Assembly: GCF_001411555.2 (NCBI RefSeq)
Contig: NC_049916.1
Location: 5,022,001 to 5,086,000, forward strand
Direction of reading: 5' to 3'
From: Juglans regia
Taxonomy: Eukaryota; Streptophyta; Magnoliopsida; Fagales; Juglandaceae
DNA: 64,000 nt
Positions 11,803-23,739 of this stretch are shown here, piece after piece. A program made the translations under genes and the position numbers. The stretch's first letter is position 1, and the number at the start of each line of letters is the position of its first letter. Below the pieces are notes generated by a model. It made no database searches. It was given only the letters and a program-made list of their open reading frames with translations, and was not told the DNA's origin.

Positions 11803-13158
11803 TTAGTATTGTAAAATAAGGCCGCCTCCCATTGGAGATCTATGGGGAACCCCCTTCCTTCTCTTTGCAGTTCTGTAATTCCCGGCCGTCGGAGGTGGCG
11901 TCGATGGTGTAAAACTGTGAGCTTTGCTTTTCATATACCCAATATTGCTAATGCCATTCAGTGATCCTTCAGTGTCATACCCTTGATGATCAGTGTCCAT
12001 GCACATTTTCTTTTTCCTGAAATTCTTTGATGTCCCAACAATCTGAAATAGCAGTTCAAAAAAAAAAAAAAAAAGGAGAGAAATTAATCAAGGGTCTGTC
12101 ATATTGTCTTTCTCAAATTCATTTTCCTAGCTACCAAACACATACAAAAGCACCAAGAATTCATGAATAAAGTCCCAACATAAAGTATTTTTATATTATT
12201 GGTTTGTTAAATTTCAATAAGACTCAGTTTGAATGTTTCCCTTTATTTATATATATATATATATATATATGGACAATGCTATAGCTCCCGCTAGGACTCC
12301 TGGTCTAACATTGTTCTTTCAAGTGTTTTTTTTTTAAGTGATTTATTATATAGATTTTTTAATACTTTTATATATTGAAAAAAAATAAAATAAATTTAAA
12401 ACATTATTAAAAAATATTTTCTTAATCATGAAGTAAAATAAAAAATTTTATGAAGTAAAATAAAAAAAAATTCATGAATAAGAAAGTAATTTTTTTATAA
12501 TATTATGAATTTTTTAATTTTTTTTAAATATTTAAAATTATTAACAAAATCTATATAAAAAAAAACTAAATAAAAACACATAAAAAATATATATACTAAT
12601 ACAAGTGGTAGCTTCTATGGGCACGGGACGCTTAGCAATTTTCATATATATATATATATATATATATTTAACTGAAATGGAGATATTTGGAAAAATAAGA
12701 TCATCAGCATGCGGCAGTTATTGTGTAATGATATTATTACCTTGCAGCCAAGTGAGCAGAAACTGAAGGAATCAAGGAGGCTACGGTCACAGACTTGGCA
12801 GGTATTGGTGACACCTTTGCCGGGCCTAGGCTGAGGCCTCTCATTCAAGAACACAATCCTCGCACTGTTTATTATGTATGTCTGCACACTTGTTACATCC
12901 ACATATTTCTGAATCTCAGACAACCTTATCACATCATGATATGACGACCTTCTTATCTGCATAACACAGCAATATTAATATCCATCACCGAACCAGCACC
13001 ATAAGATCATCAGCTTCTTTTTTCTTACCAAAAAGGAAAATACCTCCCCCCATAAAATAAATAATCTTCATAACTGAAACCCCCATGACTGAAATCTGTA
13101 AAACTTTTAAATATATGATTTGATTGAGCCAAGAAATAGAACCAGAAGTTGCAGAATC

Positions 13159-13194
<36 letters not shown>

Positions 13195-13537
13195 CTAGGA
13201 AACATGACAAACCTGAATAGCCCGGTGATCTCTATGAGAAGCGAGGCAAAGAGAACAAAGGGCTCCATTCATGCAGTCCAAGCAGTACATATTGCATTCA
13301 CTCTTGTGAGAATCTGTGTGAACCTTGCATTGAACAAAGAAGCTTGTTTGAAGAAGCGGCTTCAGCCATGGCGGCCACTTGTTTTCTTGATCATCATGAC
13401 CACCATCTAAACCTCCTCCTCCCTACACCAAAAGATCAAACAAACACAAAAGATAAAAAGAAAATACGCAACAGATCATCAGAGGAATATTAATGAGTGA
13501 AGTCAAGTATAAATTTTCATAATGGGGAGCTAACCAT
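11803..13537 (-). CDS. PLATZ-family zinc-dependent DNA-binding protein
   Basis: Coding exons on the minus strand are 13535-13537, 13213-13422, 12741-12956 and 11803-12042, giving 222 aa with canonical GT/AG borders. The first exon holds only the ATG; the next codons (GGGGLDGG) follow the splice. Residues about 20-70 carry the N-terminal zinc motif ([13 protein letters not shown], then CLDC, CSLC and HRDH). Residues 120-145 carry the second motif CQVC-x10-CSLGC. The tail has a basic stretch (FRKKK, KRRKG) that may aid nuclear entry and DNA binding. PLATZ proteins are plant-specific AT-rich DNA binders that act in the nucleus, mostly as repressors. Length and exon pattern fit the family. Which member it is cannot be told from sequence alone. 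Confidence 0.95.
12271..12643. mobile_element. Mutator-type MITE in PLATZ intron 3
   Basis: The left end ggacaatgctatagctcccg and the inverse of the right end (gaaaattgctaagcgtcccg) form an imperfect terminal inverted repeat. The interior is AT-rich and non-coding. The element lies between two (TA)n tracts (12250-12270 and 12644-12668), so it landed in a microsatellite. Its ends resemble those of the 23551-23705 element, which has a 9-bp duplication. Confidence 0.65.
13161..13191. repeat. (TA)n microsatellite in PLATZ intron 2
   Basis: About 15 ta units lie inside the 256-bp intron between exons 2 and 3. Confidence 0.9.
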
Positions 13538-13700
13538 GATTCTTCTGGTTTTGGGTTTGATATGTCTTGTGGTGGGTTCTTGGTCATCGACAGCCAGTTT
13601 TGGTGGTAGAAAAGAGAGCTTTTCTCTGTATACTTTCCTTCAGAGAAAGAAAAAGAGAGGAGATCAGAGGAGAGAAAAGAGAGGTGGGATAGTTTTGTAA
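13538..13700 (-). promoter_or_regulatory. PLATZ 5' leader with overlapping upstream ORF
   Basis: The minus-strand leader is CT-rich (13620-13690), as usual near plant transcription starts. An upstream ATG at 13587-13585 is 50 nt before the main ATG and in another frame. Its frame runs across the main start and the exon 1/2 junction and ends about five codons into exon 2, so it overlaps the main start and could reduce translation. The transcription start itself is not determined. Confidence 0.45.
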
Positions 13701-14247
13701 TGGTGGGTGGTGGATGGGGTGGGGATGGAGGAGTAGGAAGTGCTGATTATCTTGGGCTTAAAAGTCCACAACCGAACCTCCCTCCGAACCAAAACCAAAT
13801 TTGATTTTTATATTTTTTTCCCTTCTTTTTGTGTTTTTTTTTTCTCGCAATAATTACTTCAAATATACAGTATTTGTTTTATACATTTTCTTCACCCTTT
13901 CTCTCACATCAATTAAGGGAAATATTATTTTTTGACTTTTATTGAGTCTTTTGATTTTGATACATAGATTTTGGTTTTTATGTTTATTTAATGTAAGATC
14001 TAGGTATTTAGTTGTAAACAAGATTTTTCCACAAAAAATAAGGATTATAAATAAAATTAAGGTACTATCATCTTTTTTAAAAAATTAATAATAATAAAGG
14101 GAAATATTTCCTATAGCCCTCATGCGCAAGACTAGCTACATTTTCAGTTTTCACCGTGTCTACCGAAGAAAGAAAGGAAATTTTCTAAAAAAAAAAAAAA
14201 AACAGAAAGAAAAAAATAAAAGAAAGAAGTCTTTTTTATATTTAAAT
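13701..14247. other. Presumed PLATZ promoter region
   Basis: This is the upstream region of the minus-strand PLATZ gene. It is AT-rich with poly(T) and poly(A) runs. No specific element could be assigned. Confidence 0.3.
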
Positions 14248-14378
14248 TTACTACAAGAAAAATAGATTTTTGTGATCAATTTATTACAATTAAAAGACTA
14301 TTCGTAACTAATTTTAGTTACAAATAGTCATTTCACTGTAATTAACTAGTCGTAAATCAACAATTTTTTATAATAAAA
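14248..14378. mobile_element. Possible CACTA-type MITE fragment
   Basis: It starts ctacaagaaaaatag, close to the cactacaagaaaa end of plant CACTA elements. It continues with short inverted units (actattcgtaactaa / ttagttacaaatagtc) like CACTA subterminal repeats and ends near tttttataataa. The first two bases of the canonical end are missing. Confidence 0.35.
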
Positions 14379-15794
14379 AAGGAAATTTGTTTTAGGGTGC
14401 ATGTATATTATAAGTTTTATAAAAAAGTTGTGCGGGATTGAACCTCAAATTATAAGTATAGGAACCTTATCATTCCTATAAAGAACGGAGGAAAGTGCCA
14501 TCAAATCAATGTCGAGCCAGAGGCCAAAGGAAATCCACTTTAAACAACATTGTACATGACATTTCTTGATTCTTCAGCTTACTACGTACTCATCTTTCTT
14601 AAATTTGATATTTTCTTGTGATCAATTTTCTATGGCTAAAAAGAAAACATCGACATCGGAAAAGAAATTAATTAAAGGCCCTAAAGCAAAGCAAACCAAA
14701 CCCACTAGCAAACCTGCATCCACTTCGATCCCTCTTTTTCGATCTTACGTATTGGTCATCCTTCAGGTAGAATCCAGAGCCGATTTACGAGTAAAAAAGT
14801 CGAATATCCTGAGTACTTATGACTTTTGTTGCTTGATTTCCTTCATCTCCATATCCAATATCCATGATTCCATGCTGCTTTAGGGATAATATTAGATAGG
14901 CGGCCTACTGTTACGTAGGGGATTCCTTGCCCTCGAAAGATGCGGGGATCGAGTGGTACTAGTGGCGATTCTGAAATAACACATATTTAAGGAGAGATCG
15001 AAGCCATACACCATGCACCTGGCACCATGCACGCACGTACGTACGATAACTTTCTCTGATGATCTGTTGCCTAATTTGATCCTAAACATTATACATGATA
15101 ATTTACTTGAGGGATAATGATAACATTCTCAAAGGCATTGGATGAGAGGAGGTAATTATAAACATGTCATAATTAGTTAGGAAGAAATGGAGACATTAAT
15201 TATATAAAAGCGATATTTGGGAAGTGATCATGGAGCTTGTAAATGGGTGCCAAAACCTGGCCATGGTTCTCATGATCTCCATGATCTAATATATATATAT
15301 ATGGTTATTGGGTAATTGGCTAAAAGTTTCCCATTAATTATACGTACAAAAGTGTTTGAATTTGAAGAAGAAAATGAAACTCCAAATGTACAAGTACAAG
15401 TGGATATAATTAAGTTCTTAAAAAAAAAAAATAGGACTAATTATTGCATATATATCTAATTTTTAATAATAGAATATCCATTTCGCATGTCGACAAACGT
15501 ACGTAGTACCTTAAAATACAATTCTATATCTAACTACGATTATATATTTAGTTGCTAAAGGAATACACATCATGTTATCCTTAAATTTAAGTTGTATTGA
15601 TCATTTAATTTTTTAATACCTCAGAAAATTATTAAAAGACATCATGTGGACGTTTTGATTGGTAAATTAGCACGATCTTTCTAAACATTAAACTAATGCT
15701 GGTATGAACTAGGGATATGATCTCAGATTATACTGTGCAATATAATATTTATATGTTGCTTATAAAGTTCCCTTTATGTGCTGGCATGTGAGCT

Positions 15795-15800
<6 letters not shown>
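14379..15800. other. Intergenic; one unrecognised open frame
   Basis: A plus-strand frame at 14566-14883 includes a lysine-rich stretch (MAKKKTSTSEKKLIKG at about 14632). I recognise no family and see no exon structure, so I do not call it a gene. The rest is AT-rich with a TA run near 15291. Confidence 0.25.

Positions 15801-15830
<30 letters not shown>
15801..15830. repeat. (TA)n microsatellite at LINE 5' border
   Basis: An at/ta tract of about 30 bp directly precedes LINE homology. Confidence 0.9.
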
Positions 15831-15832
<2 letters not shown>

Positions 15833-15834
15833 TC

Positions 15835-18620
15835 AAAAGAGTTTACAAAAGAAGAAGTCAGTGCAACTTTGTTCCAAATGAATCTCCTGGGGTCTCCTGG
15901 TCCAGATGGGTTCTCAACAGTGTTCTATAAAAAACATTGGGACACAATGGGTGATGATCTTACTAAAGCTGTGCTCGAGGTCCTTAACTCTTCAGGTGAT
16001 GTGGAAAGTATCAATGAGACTTGTATTGTGATGATTCCTAAGATCAAAAAGCCAAAAACTGTTTCTGATTATAGGCCTATTTCTTTGTGTAATGTTTTGT
16101 ACAAAGTGATTTCTAAGATCCTTGCCAACAGGCTTAAACTTATTTTGCCTCGAATCATATCCCCTACACAAAGTGCTTTTGTGCCTGGGAGGTTGATTCT
16201 TGACAATGTTATTGTGGCTTTTGAGACCTTGCATTCTATGAAATCAAAGGGGAAGGGACAACAAGGTTATATGGCTTTGAAGTTGGATATGAGCAAGGCT
16301 TATGATAGAGTGAAATGGAGTTTTTTGGCTGAAGTTATGAGCAAGTTGGGCTTTAATGCTAGATGGATCAGGTTGGTGATGCAATGTGTTGAATCTGTTT
16401 CTTACTCTCTTCTCATTAATGGTTCTCCACAAGGCTGGTTCCAACCCACAAGGGGCATAAGACAATGGGATCCCCTCTCCCCTTATCTCTTCATTATGGT
16501 TTCTGAGGTACTAAGTTCCCTTTTGAATCATGCTGAGTCAATCAAACAGATACATGGTTTTCCTATAGGTAGGGGTAATTTCAGCATCAATCACCTCTTT
16601 TTTGCTGATGATAGCTTGTTGTTTTGTCGAGCAAATACTATGGAGTGGACCAAGATTTTTGAATTGCTTAGTCTCTATGAAAGGGCATTAGGACAAAAAC
16701 TTAACACACATAAAACCTCTATTTTTTTTCAGTAAAAACACTAAGAGGTTGACTAAGGAGTATATATTGGGGATGGCTAGTCTCAAATCCACTTCTTGCT
16801 ATGAAAAAATACTTGGGCTTGCTTGCTCTTGTTGGCAAGTCAAGGTTTCAAGCTTTCAAAGGAATATTGGATAGAGTAAGAACTCGTATTAGCCACTGGA
16901 AAACTAAGCTACTGTCATAAGCAGGAAATGAGATTCTCTTAAAGGTTGTTATACAAGCCCTTCCTACATACTGTATGTGGGCTTTTAAATTGCCTCAAGC
17001 CCTTCTTAGAGAGCTTAATAGGGTCATGCACAGATTTTGGTGGGGTCAGCAACAACAGGAGAATAAAGTTCACTGGGTTTCATGGCAACAAATGGGGAAA
17101 CCTATGGCTGTTGGAGGCTTAGGATTTAGAGAATTGGAAAGCTTTAACTTGGCTTTATTGGCTAAACAAGGATGGAGGATCCTACAACATCCTAATTCTC
17201 TGGCTTCATAGGTTCTGAAGAGGAAGTATTTTCCTTCTATTGATTTCCTTAATGCTAAGATGGGCTCGAGGCCTTCTTTCATGTGGAGGAGTATCTGTGC
17301 TGTTAGGCATTTAGTTGAGAGAGGATCTTTTTGGAGGATTGGTAATGGAGCTGATATTTTAATCTGGAAGGATAGGTGGTTACCTATCCCTACCAGTTTT
17401 AAGGTTCAGTCACCCAAAATCTGTCTACCAGAATCTGCAGGGTTGCAGATCTCATAGATCTTGAAGGCAAGCAATGGAAGAAGGAGTTGGTGGCTACTGT
17501 GTTTAAGGAAGATGAAGCTGTTGTTGTACACAAAATCCCTATCAGCTCAGTTGGCTCTCGAGATAGATTGATATGGCTGGGTACCAAAGATGGATTATTT
17601 TCAGTTAAGAGTGCTTATCATCTGCAAAAGGAGATTGTTAACATGAATAAAGGTCAGACCTCTACTGGGAATTATCTGCAATTAGAGTGGACCTCATGCT
17701 GGAAGTTCACGATTCCCAATGCTACAAAAGTTTTTCTATGAAGAGCATGCCTCGAATCCTTGCCAACAAATTTAAATCTCTTCAAGAAAAAGGTTATTGA
17801 CTCACCTTTATGCCCCACCTGCCTAAGGGAAGAAGAAACAATGTCTCATGCTTTGTGGAGTTGTGCCTCCGCCATGGATGTGTGGAGTCAAGGGCCAAGA
17901 GCGATCAACAGAAGTTCTATTAGAACAGGTAGCTTCAGAGAGTTGGTTGAGAGGCTAATTTCAATATGTGACCAGGAAGATATGGATTTTTTTGCAGTTA
18001 CAGCTAGGAGTATATGGTACAGAAGAAATCAATTCATTTTTTAGGGATCTTTTGATCATCTTTCTGCTCTTGCTAACAAGGCTAGGGAGCTGGTTGCTCA
18101 GTTTCAAGATGTCCAGCTTGGTTCTAAAGCTACATCTAGTGTGTCAACAGCAGACAATATGAGTTGGGCTCCACCTCCTTTTGGTCAAGTCAAAACTAAT
18201 TGGGATGCTGCCTTATCTAAGTCTAAGGGAAGAGCAGGGTATGGTATTGTTGCTAGAGACCACGAGGGTCGGGTTCTTACTACTAAGAAGTTTTCAAGGC
18301 CTAGTTTATTTGATCCTCTATTGGCAGAATCTCAAGGAGCTTTTTTTGCTGCTGGTTTGGCACTTGAGATGGGGCTGAGATCAATTATCCTGGAAGGTGA
18401 TTCACGACAAGTTGTTCTTGGTCTTCAACAGCAAAAGGATAGAGTTGATCGAGTTGGAATGATACTTAGTGATACCAAGGCTCAACTTTCAAATCTTAGT
18501 AATTGGAGAGTTATTTTTGTTAAAAGATGTGGCAATGAATTTGCTCATAATCTTGCCAAGAGTTCTTTAGAGTTAGAACCAGACTCTGTTGAGTTGATTA
18601 TTCAACTAGACTGTACGTAG
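15835..18620 (+). pseudogene. LINE ORF2: reverse transcriptase and RNase H, broken
   Basis: The reverse transcriptase keeps SPGPDGF, DYRPISLCN, LDMSKAYDRV and the catalytic FADD near 16610. The frame is lost in a T8 run at about 16721-16728, shifts again near 16810-16830, then meets stops at 16918 (TAA) and 17209 (TAG) and another break near 17450. The zf-RVT region keeps CPTCLREEETMSHALWSC (about 17810-17865). The C-terminal RNase H fold of plant LINEs retains NWDAA, LAESQ and LEGDS. A functional copy would make the nicking and copying enzyme for its own RNA; this one cannot. Confidence 0.9.
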
Positions 18621-18664
18621 GTTTTTGCTATTTCTTTAAGTTAGTGAAGTTCATATTTTCCATT
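15835..18664 (+). mobile_element. 5'-truncated LINE (non-LTR retrotransposon), inactivated
   Basis: The element begins inside ORF2 just before the reverse transcriptase (SPGPDGF). The upstream endonuclease and ORF1 are missing, typical of 5' truncation during target-primed insertion. Order: reverse transcriptase (15835-16900), thumb and connecting region, zf-RVT zinc-binding domain (about 17690-17920), RNase H-like domain (18190-18600), stop at 18618, short 3' UTR. TA repeats flank both ends, so target duplications cannot be told from microsatellite. At least three frameshifts and several stops inactivate it. Confidence 0.9.
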
Positions 18665-18666
18665 CA

Positions 18667-18692
<26 letters not shown>
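18667..18692. repeat. (TA)n microsatellite at LINE 3' border
   Basis: A ta tract follows the LINE 3' UTR and runs into acacacacc. Confidence 0.85.
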
Positions 18693-18698
<6 letters not shown>

Positions 18699-19311
18699 CA
18701 CAACGGAAATAGGTTTTTGCAACAACTATTTACAACGGTTTATATTTCTTTGCTAATAATACTCTTTTTACAATGAGTAAATTATTTAGTTTTTTTTGCA
18801 AATAATTACAATTGCAACAAAATATTTTCCTTGCAAAATTATCATTGCACTTAGTCTTTTCCAAAAATCGTAATTACATTACCAACGAATATGTTCACCG
18901 AAAAAAATACCCACCCATCAATTCCTTAATTATTAACGACTTCTTTTCGTTGCAAAAAATACCCACTCAATTAGCAACTACAAGCTTCCGTCACAAAACA
19001 TAATTCTTACACAAATTAGCAATGGTTTTCATTTCGTTGCAAAAAGTAAATATATATGTATATTACCAATGATATAATGATTCGTTACAAAAAAGTATAT
19101 GTATATGTATATGTATATTAACCAATGATATAATGATTCGTTGCAAAAAGTATATTAATAATTCGTTGCTAAAGAGTAAATATTTGTCACAAATTTGCAA
19201 CGTGATATATACTTTCGTTGCAAAAGTGATACATGAGTAATGATAATTCCAAACTTATTTGGAATGGGTCAAAACTCTTTGCAAATAATAGGTTTTTCCA
19301 ACTAAAACTTA

Positions 19312-19516
19312 GGTGGGTTTGGATACACAAATATATCTCATCTCATGATCTCACCTCATTATTACAACTTTTTAAAATTCTTATACAAAAATATAATAAA
19401 CAATTTAACTTTTTCAAATTCTAAAATAAAAATAATACTAAAAAATTATATTTAACAGTATTTTATTCGACTTTCAACAAAACATTTCATCTAAACTTTC
19501 TATCCAAACTAACCCT
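19312..19516. mobile_element. Tourist-like MITE (atgagatgagatg family)
   Basis: It starts gtgggtttggatacac and ends tatccaaactaaccctt, imperfect inverse complements. The internal catctcatgatctcacctcat and aataaacaatttaactttttc blocks are family hallmarks. Confidence 0.7.
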
Positions 19517-20378
19517 TAAATCACCGCAAATTAATCATAATAATAATAAAAAAATTATGTTCCCCCCTCAAATCTCTATTCTCTCTATCTCTCTCAGATC
19601 CCTCTTCCCCTCGATTTCTCTTCCCCTCTTCAGCTCCTCTATGCAGATTAGAAAAAGAGTGGCATAAATATGAACGCAATGGAGATTCAAATTCCGCAAA
19701 ACATCATATATCAATTTCAAACAAACATGTACAAACTGTGCTATCAATTTCACCAACTCAATATTATAAAAACAACTCTAATCGATCCAAAAAAAAAAGA
19801 AAGAAACTAAAATAACATAATTAACTACATAGATTAAAGACCATGATAGGAGAACGATCTTCAAAAAAGTCTATAACTGCCAATAATCTTGTGATGTTCC
19901 CTTGGTGTAATTCTCTTGCCTCAACCTGTGTTTATGTTTGTGTTGGCATCTCCTCAACACAAACATAAACTCACTTTGCATGGCAAAACATGACCTCCAA
20001 AATCCAGCAAACAAAGAGTAGCAATTACTAAATCGAGACATACTTAATTTTTACATGGAGTCATTGAAGAAGAAGTACTTGGAGTAAAGACAAAGGCAAC
20101 ATGCATACTTTATAGTCGTTATTCTTAATCAGCATATCCATCTTGTGCAAAGAAAGCCAAAATCAAGTTTCCTAAAAATGCTCCAAAGTTTTGTTAATCA
20201 AACAGCTAAATATAAGTTGTAACTCTCTTTGTTATAACTTGTAGTTATGCTCTTTGCCATGTTGTACTATATTTCAATTATTGATGTTGAATTTGATATA
20301 AGAAATATTAGATACTAGTATGTTAACTAGAGTTCAATTATTCATGCAGAATTGGATATCATGAGAAACATTAGATAT

Positions 20379-21085
20379 TTTTTTTTTATCAGTAAAAAGT
20401 AATTTTCATTAATATGAATGAAAATAGGCATGACCTATGTACACAGAGAGTATACAATAGAAAACCTAAATACATTCTTAAAAAACTAAATTAGAGCTAG
20501 GAACTCATGTACACTGTTTCCATTAAGAACAATGGCTGAGAACCATAAAAGTAAAGTGTGTAGAAAAAAATTCTGAAGCTCCTCCATTGATCGCTCTCTA
20601 TCTTCAAAGCAGTGTGCATTCCTTTTCATCCAAATGCACAGCTGGATCATCTTCCAAGCTGCTGCTACTTGTGAACAACCTTGTAGACTCTTCCAACAAG
20701 CAAGCAAGTCAACCACCTTTGTCAGCATAACCCATGCAACATTCATCCTACTAAATATCTCATTCCACAACTCTCTCGTCACCTCACAATGCAATAGTAA
20801 ATGGTCCACTGATTTTCCATGTTTTTTGCACAAATAACACTAGTCCATCACTATGAGTCCCATCTTTCTTAAATTTTTTGTAGTTAGAATTTTTCCAAGT
20901 ACTGCAGTCCACACAAAAAAGGCCACTTTGGAAGGTACGCGTGACCTCCAATTGAAAAAAATAGATTCTACCATCACGAATATGCACAGTTGGTCCATTC
21001 TCAATCTCAAAAGCATAACCAACATACATTGAAACCTCCTTTGTGCATTACGCGCGCCTACCCAAACAACATATGTACGCTGCAA
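20379..21085 (-). mobile_element. LINE 3' fragment (zf-RVT region), broken
   Basis: On the minus strand this reads through a plant LINE zf-RVT domain (GPTVHIRDG..., FCVDC, then KKHGKSVDHLLLHCEVTRELWNEIF) to a hydrophobic tail (WFSAIVLNGNSVHEFLALI) and stop at about 20486. A 3' UTR and an A-run (poly-T at 20380-20388 on the plus strand) follow. There is a frameshift near 20830. The reverse transcriptase is absent and the 5' limit is uncertain. It is a different subfamily from the LINE at 15.8 kb. Confidence 0.8.
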
Positions 21086-21830
21086 GTTTTTGGAATAAAT
21101 TTAGCTAATGATTGAATAGCATAAGTTGTAGTGATAGATGCTACAGCTGTTGGTGTTGTAAGCAAATTCATACAATAGCAAAAGAGGTCAATCCCATAAA
21201 AATCATTAACTTTGTTTGGTGAAGTACTTCTGTTGCTGAAAGAGTTGATAATTTAAATCCCTATAAATAGACGCTTCTTGCAAGCTAACCAAGCAAATAG
21301 CTTCTAGGTAATTATAAAGAATGAAAATAAAAAAAAAAATAACTTCTTCTTGGAAAGTTAGAAAATAACTACAAAGAAAGAGTCCAATGGAAAGTACCTT
21401 TACTCGATTAAGGGGACTTTTCCAATAGATATCGTACCCTTCAAATGATATTGAAAAGTAGGGTAACATAAATATCCTCTGCATAAGAACATAAATTTAT
21501 ACAACTTATGACACAAAAGAAAGCTATGAAAATCAAATCAACTAAGATGAACTTCTCAAATAACAAACGTTTCTGACATGGTGTGTATTAAAAAATTTTG
21601 GCAGCATATAAGTTCCTAATACTAGCAACTACAACTAACAAAAAAGGAACACTAGATTGTTAAAATTGTTAAAATATGAAAAAAGACCAAGCCGGTGATA
21701 TCATTTAATTTTTCACTAGTTATTTTTAGCGAAAATTATTATTTCCTACCAAAATGAGTCTATTTTTGTCACAAATAGTCATTATCAATGCAAATAATCT
21801 GTCACAAATACTTATTTTTTTTATAGTATA

Positions 21831-22088
21831 AGAGTAAAAGGAGATGTTAATTATCATCATCTTTTATGTTTTAATTAATTATAATTTTATCATCCCTTAA
21901 TATAACAAAAAAATTTTGATTTAACTTGTTTGCAACATCAAGAAATAAGAAAAAATGAAAAATGATAGTAAAACTAATGATAAAAAGACATTTTTCAGTC
22001 TAAATAAAATGGCAATGGATCCAGATCCAGTGAAACCCTATGCTATTGGTTACAAGTGCACCCTGCTAAACCTCATGTCTCTTATCTC
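21831..22088. other. Intergenic AT-rich spacer
   Basis: I see nothing coding here. Confidence 0.3.
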
Positions 22089-22103
22089 TTTCATCTCAAT
22101 GTT

Positions 22104-22807
22104 TTTTTTTCCCCTATGCAAGCAAACTTTATTAAAATAAAAGATGATACATGTTAGGGGGGTGGGGTTCCCAACAAATACCCCGATATAACAACCGCAG
22201 TGCAAAAGTGATGATAAAAATGAAAAAACAAAAAAATGGGTTTTGTGACCAATTTTTTGGTCACTACCCAAGCCCTACAAAGAGGGTACTGTCTTAAGAG
22301 ACGTTCAGAATGTAAGCCACCGCTGGAGACAGTGTAAGCGGGTGCACTGCAACCCGTTGTCTTGAGATATTTTTTGGAGAGATCCTTAATCCCATTAACA
22401 ACATCATCAGTTAGGAAAAACGATCATCCGAATAGACTGGCATCGGAAAACAATATTTGCGGCGGAGGGACAGTCAACTCGCACCTTTAGAGTGGTATGT
22501 GAGAGCCACACGTCAGTGGTATGGAGGTGGGGTTGGGTCAATCCGCGTCATCCCAGTAGATCGGCAGTAGGGGAACGTCATGGTAGGGTGCGTGTCGACT
22601 TTCCATGGTCGGAGTGCAGCAGATCTGAGAAAATCTAAACCGGCGTAAAAAAAAACTACATATGCACATATAGGTAGTGTAAAGGAAAAGGAGATGGAGA
22701 GGAAGGTGGAGCCAAGACTCACACCTTCCTTTGGCCAAACTGAACGGAAATATGAGTTTTTTTCTCTTTCTAGAAAAAGAGAGGAAACTACTTTCAACAA
22801 CAAATGA
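22104..22807 (-). mobile_element. Retroposed sequence with A-tail and 15-bp target duplication
   Basis: Direct repeats tttcatctcaatgtt at 22089-22103 and 22808-22822 flank the insert exactly. On the minus strand it ends with an AATAAA signal (near 22126-22132) and an A-run abutting the duplication, the signature of target-primed reverse transcription. The body is GC-richer than its surroundings and has no recognisable ORF or clear Pol III A/B boxes. It may be an internally deleted LINE, a SINE-like element or a retroposed non-coding transcript. Confidence 0.75.
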
Positions 22808-22822
22808 TTTCATCTCAATGTT

Positions 22823-23185
22823 ATATATTATTGTCTTGATTAAACAAATGGCCATAGGAATTTCGATCCAAAATTAGCAAGGATCAGAAAATGATTTATA
22901 CAGTTCTAGAGTGTTCAATTCTCGTGTACTCTCCATTTTAAAAAAATAACAAAAATCTAGGATCAATATGAAAAAACCTTACTTTTTTATGGTGGTCTCC
23001 TATTTTTTCAAGGCGAGTACAGTGGGATTTGCATACTATAGAAACTTTATCTTACATTACTTTTATATATGCCATCCACGTCTAATTACTAATTTAAATA
23101 TTTGAAACCTTATTCCATGTACAATAATACTTAAATATGTTTCTTTTATCTTAATTATCCTTAAACAGGAATGGTTTTTATATAT
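22823..23185. other. Intergenic AT-rich spacer
   Basis: I see no gene, repeat border or regulatory site. Confidence 0.3.
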
Positions 23186-23188
23186 TTA

Positions 23189-23739
23189 GGGCTCATTTAG
23201 AAAGTGAGATGAGATGCAAATTCTATGAATAGTAGTGAAATTGTTTATAAATAGTGGTAAAATTGTTTGAGTTAAGATGTTTTACTAAGTCTTAGGAAAT
23301 GAGAGATAAAAAGTTGAATAAAAATATTATAAAGTTAAAATATTTTTAAAATTTAATTTTTAATATAATTTTTGTTTTGAAATTTGAAAATGTAGTTTTA
23401 TTTTTTATTTTTTTTTGTGTTTTGTATGAAAGTTTAGAAAAATTGTAATGATTAGATGAAAATTTTGAAAATCTGAAATTAAAAAGTGTTTGTGTTTTAG
23501 TGATATTTAAGAATGAAATTATGAGAAATTTTGAGATGATATTAGATGAGGGAAAATGATAGTATGGCTCTCAAATATGCCCATCAAATGTGCCCACTCA
23601 TATATTTTAATTTTTTCTTGATGATTAAGGATGTTTAAAAAATGTTTAAAAGAACAAAGTCATTTGCATTGGTGTGCATATTTGGTGTGCACCCTAGCAT
23701 TGTCCTTAGATGAGATCATTTCACTTCCCCAAGAAGCCC
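23189..23739. mobile_element. Tourist-like MITE with a nested insertion
   Basis: It begins gggctcattt and ends aagaagccc, with tta at both borders (23186-23188 and 23740-23742), the 3-bp duplication of PIF/Harbinger-type elements. The internal gagatgagatg and aaaattgtaatgattagatg blocks mark the family. A second element splits it at 23551-23705. Confidence 0.75.
23551..23705. mobile_element. 155-bp Mutator-type MITE nested in the Tourist MITE
   Basis: Its ends ggaaaatgatag and (inverse) ggacaatgctag are imperfect inverted repeats. It is flanked by a perfect 9-bp duplication ttagatgag at 23542-23550 and 23706-23714, typical of Mutator-like elements. It has no coding capacity. Confidence 0.75.

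Larger units (their letters stand above)
18696..21830. mobile_element. Possible CACTA-like remnant with subterminal repeats
   Basis: The left part (18696-19230) repeats ttcgttgcaaaaagt-type motifs on both strands at least five times. The right part (21715-21830) has related 'gtcacaaata / gcaaataa' motifs and ends in tttttttatagta. This resembles the subterminal arrays of plant CACTA elements, starting near cacaacggaaatagg. The interior has no transposase; it holds a Tourist-like MITE and a LINE fragment. The ends are degenerate, so the call is tentative. Confidence 0.35.

Noticed and set aside
14566..14883. Lysine-rich small gene (MAKKKTSTSEKK...)
   Set aside because: Low complexity, no homologue recognised and no transcript signals; the longer start upstream reads hydrophobic noise.
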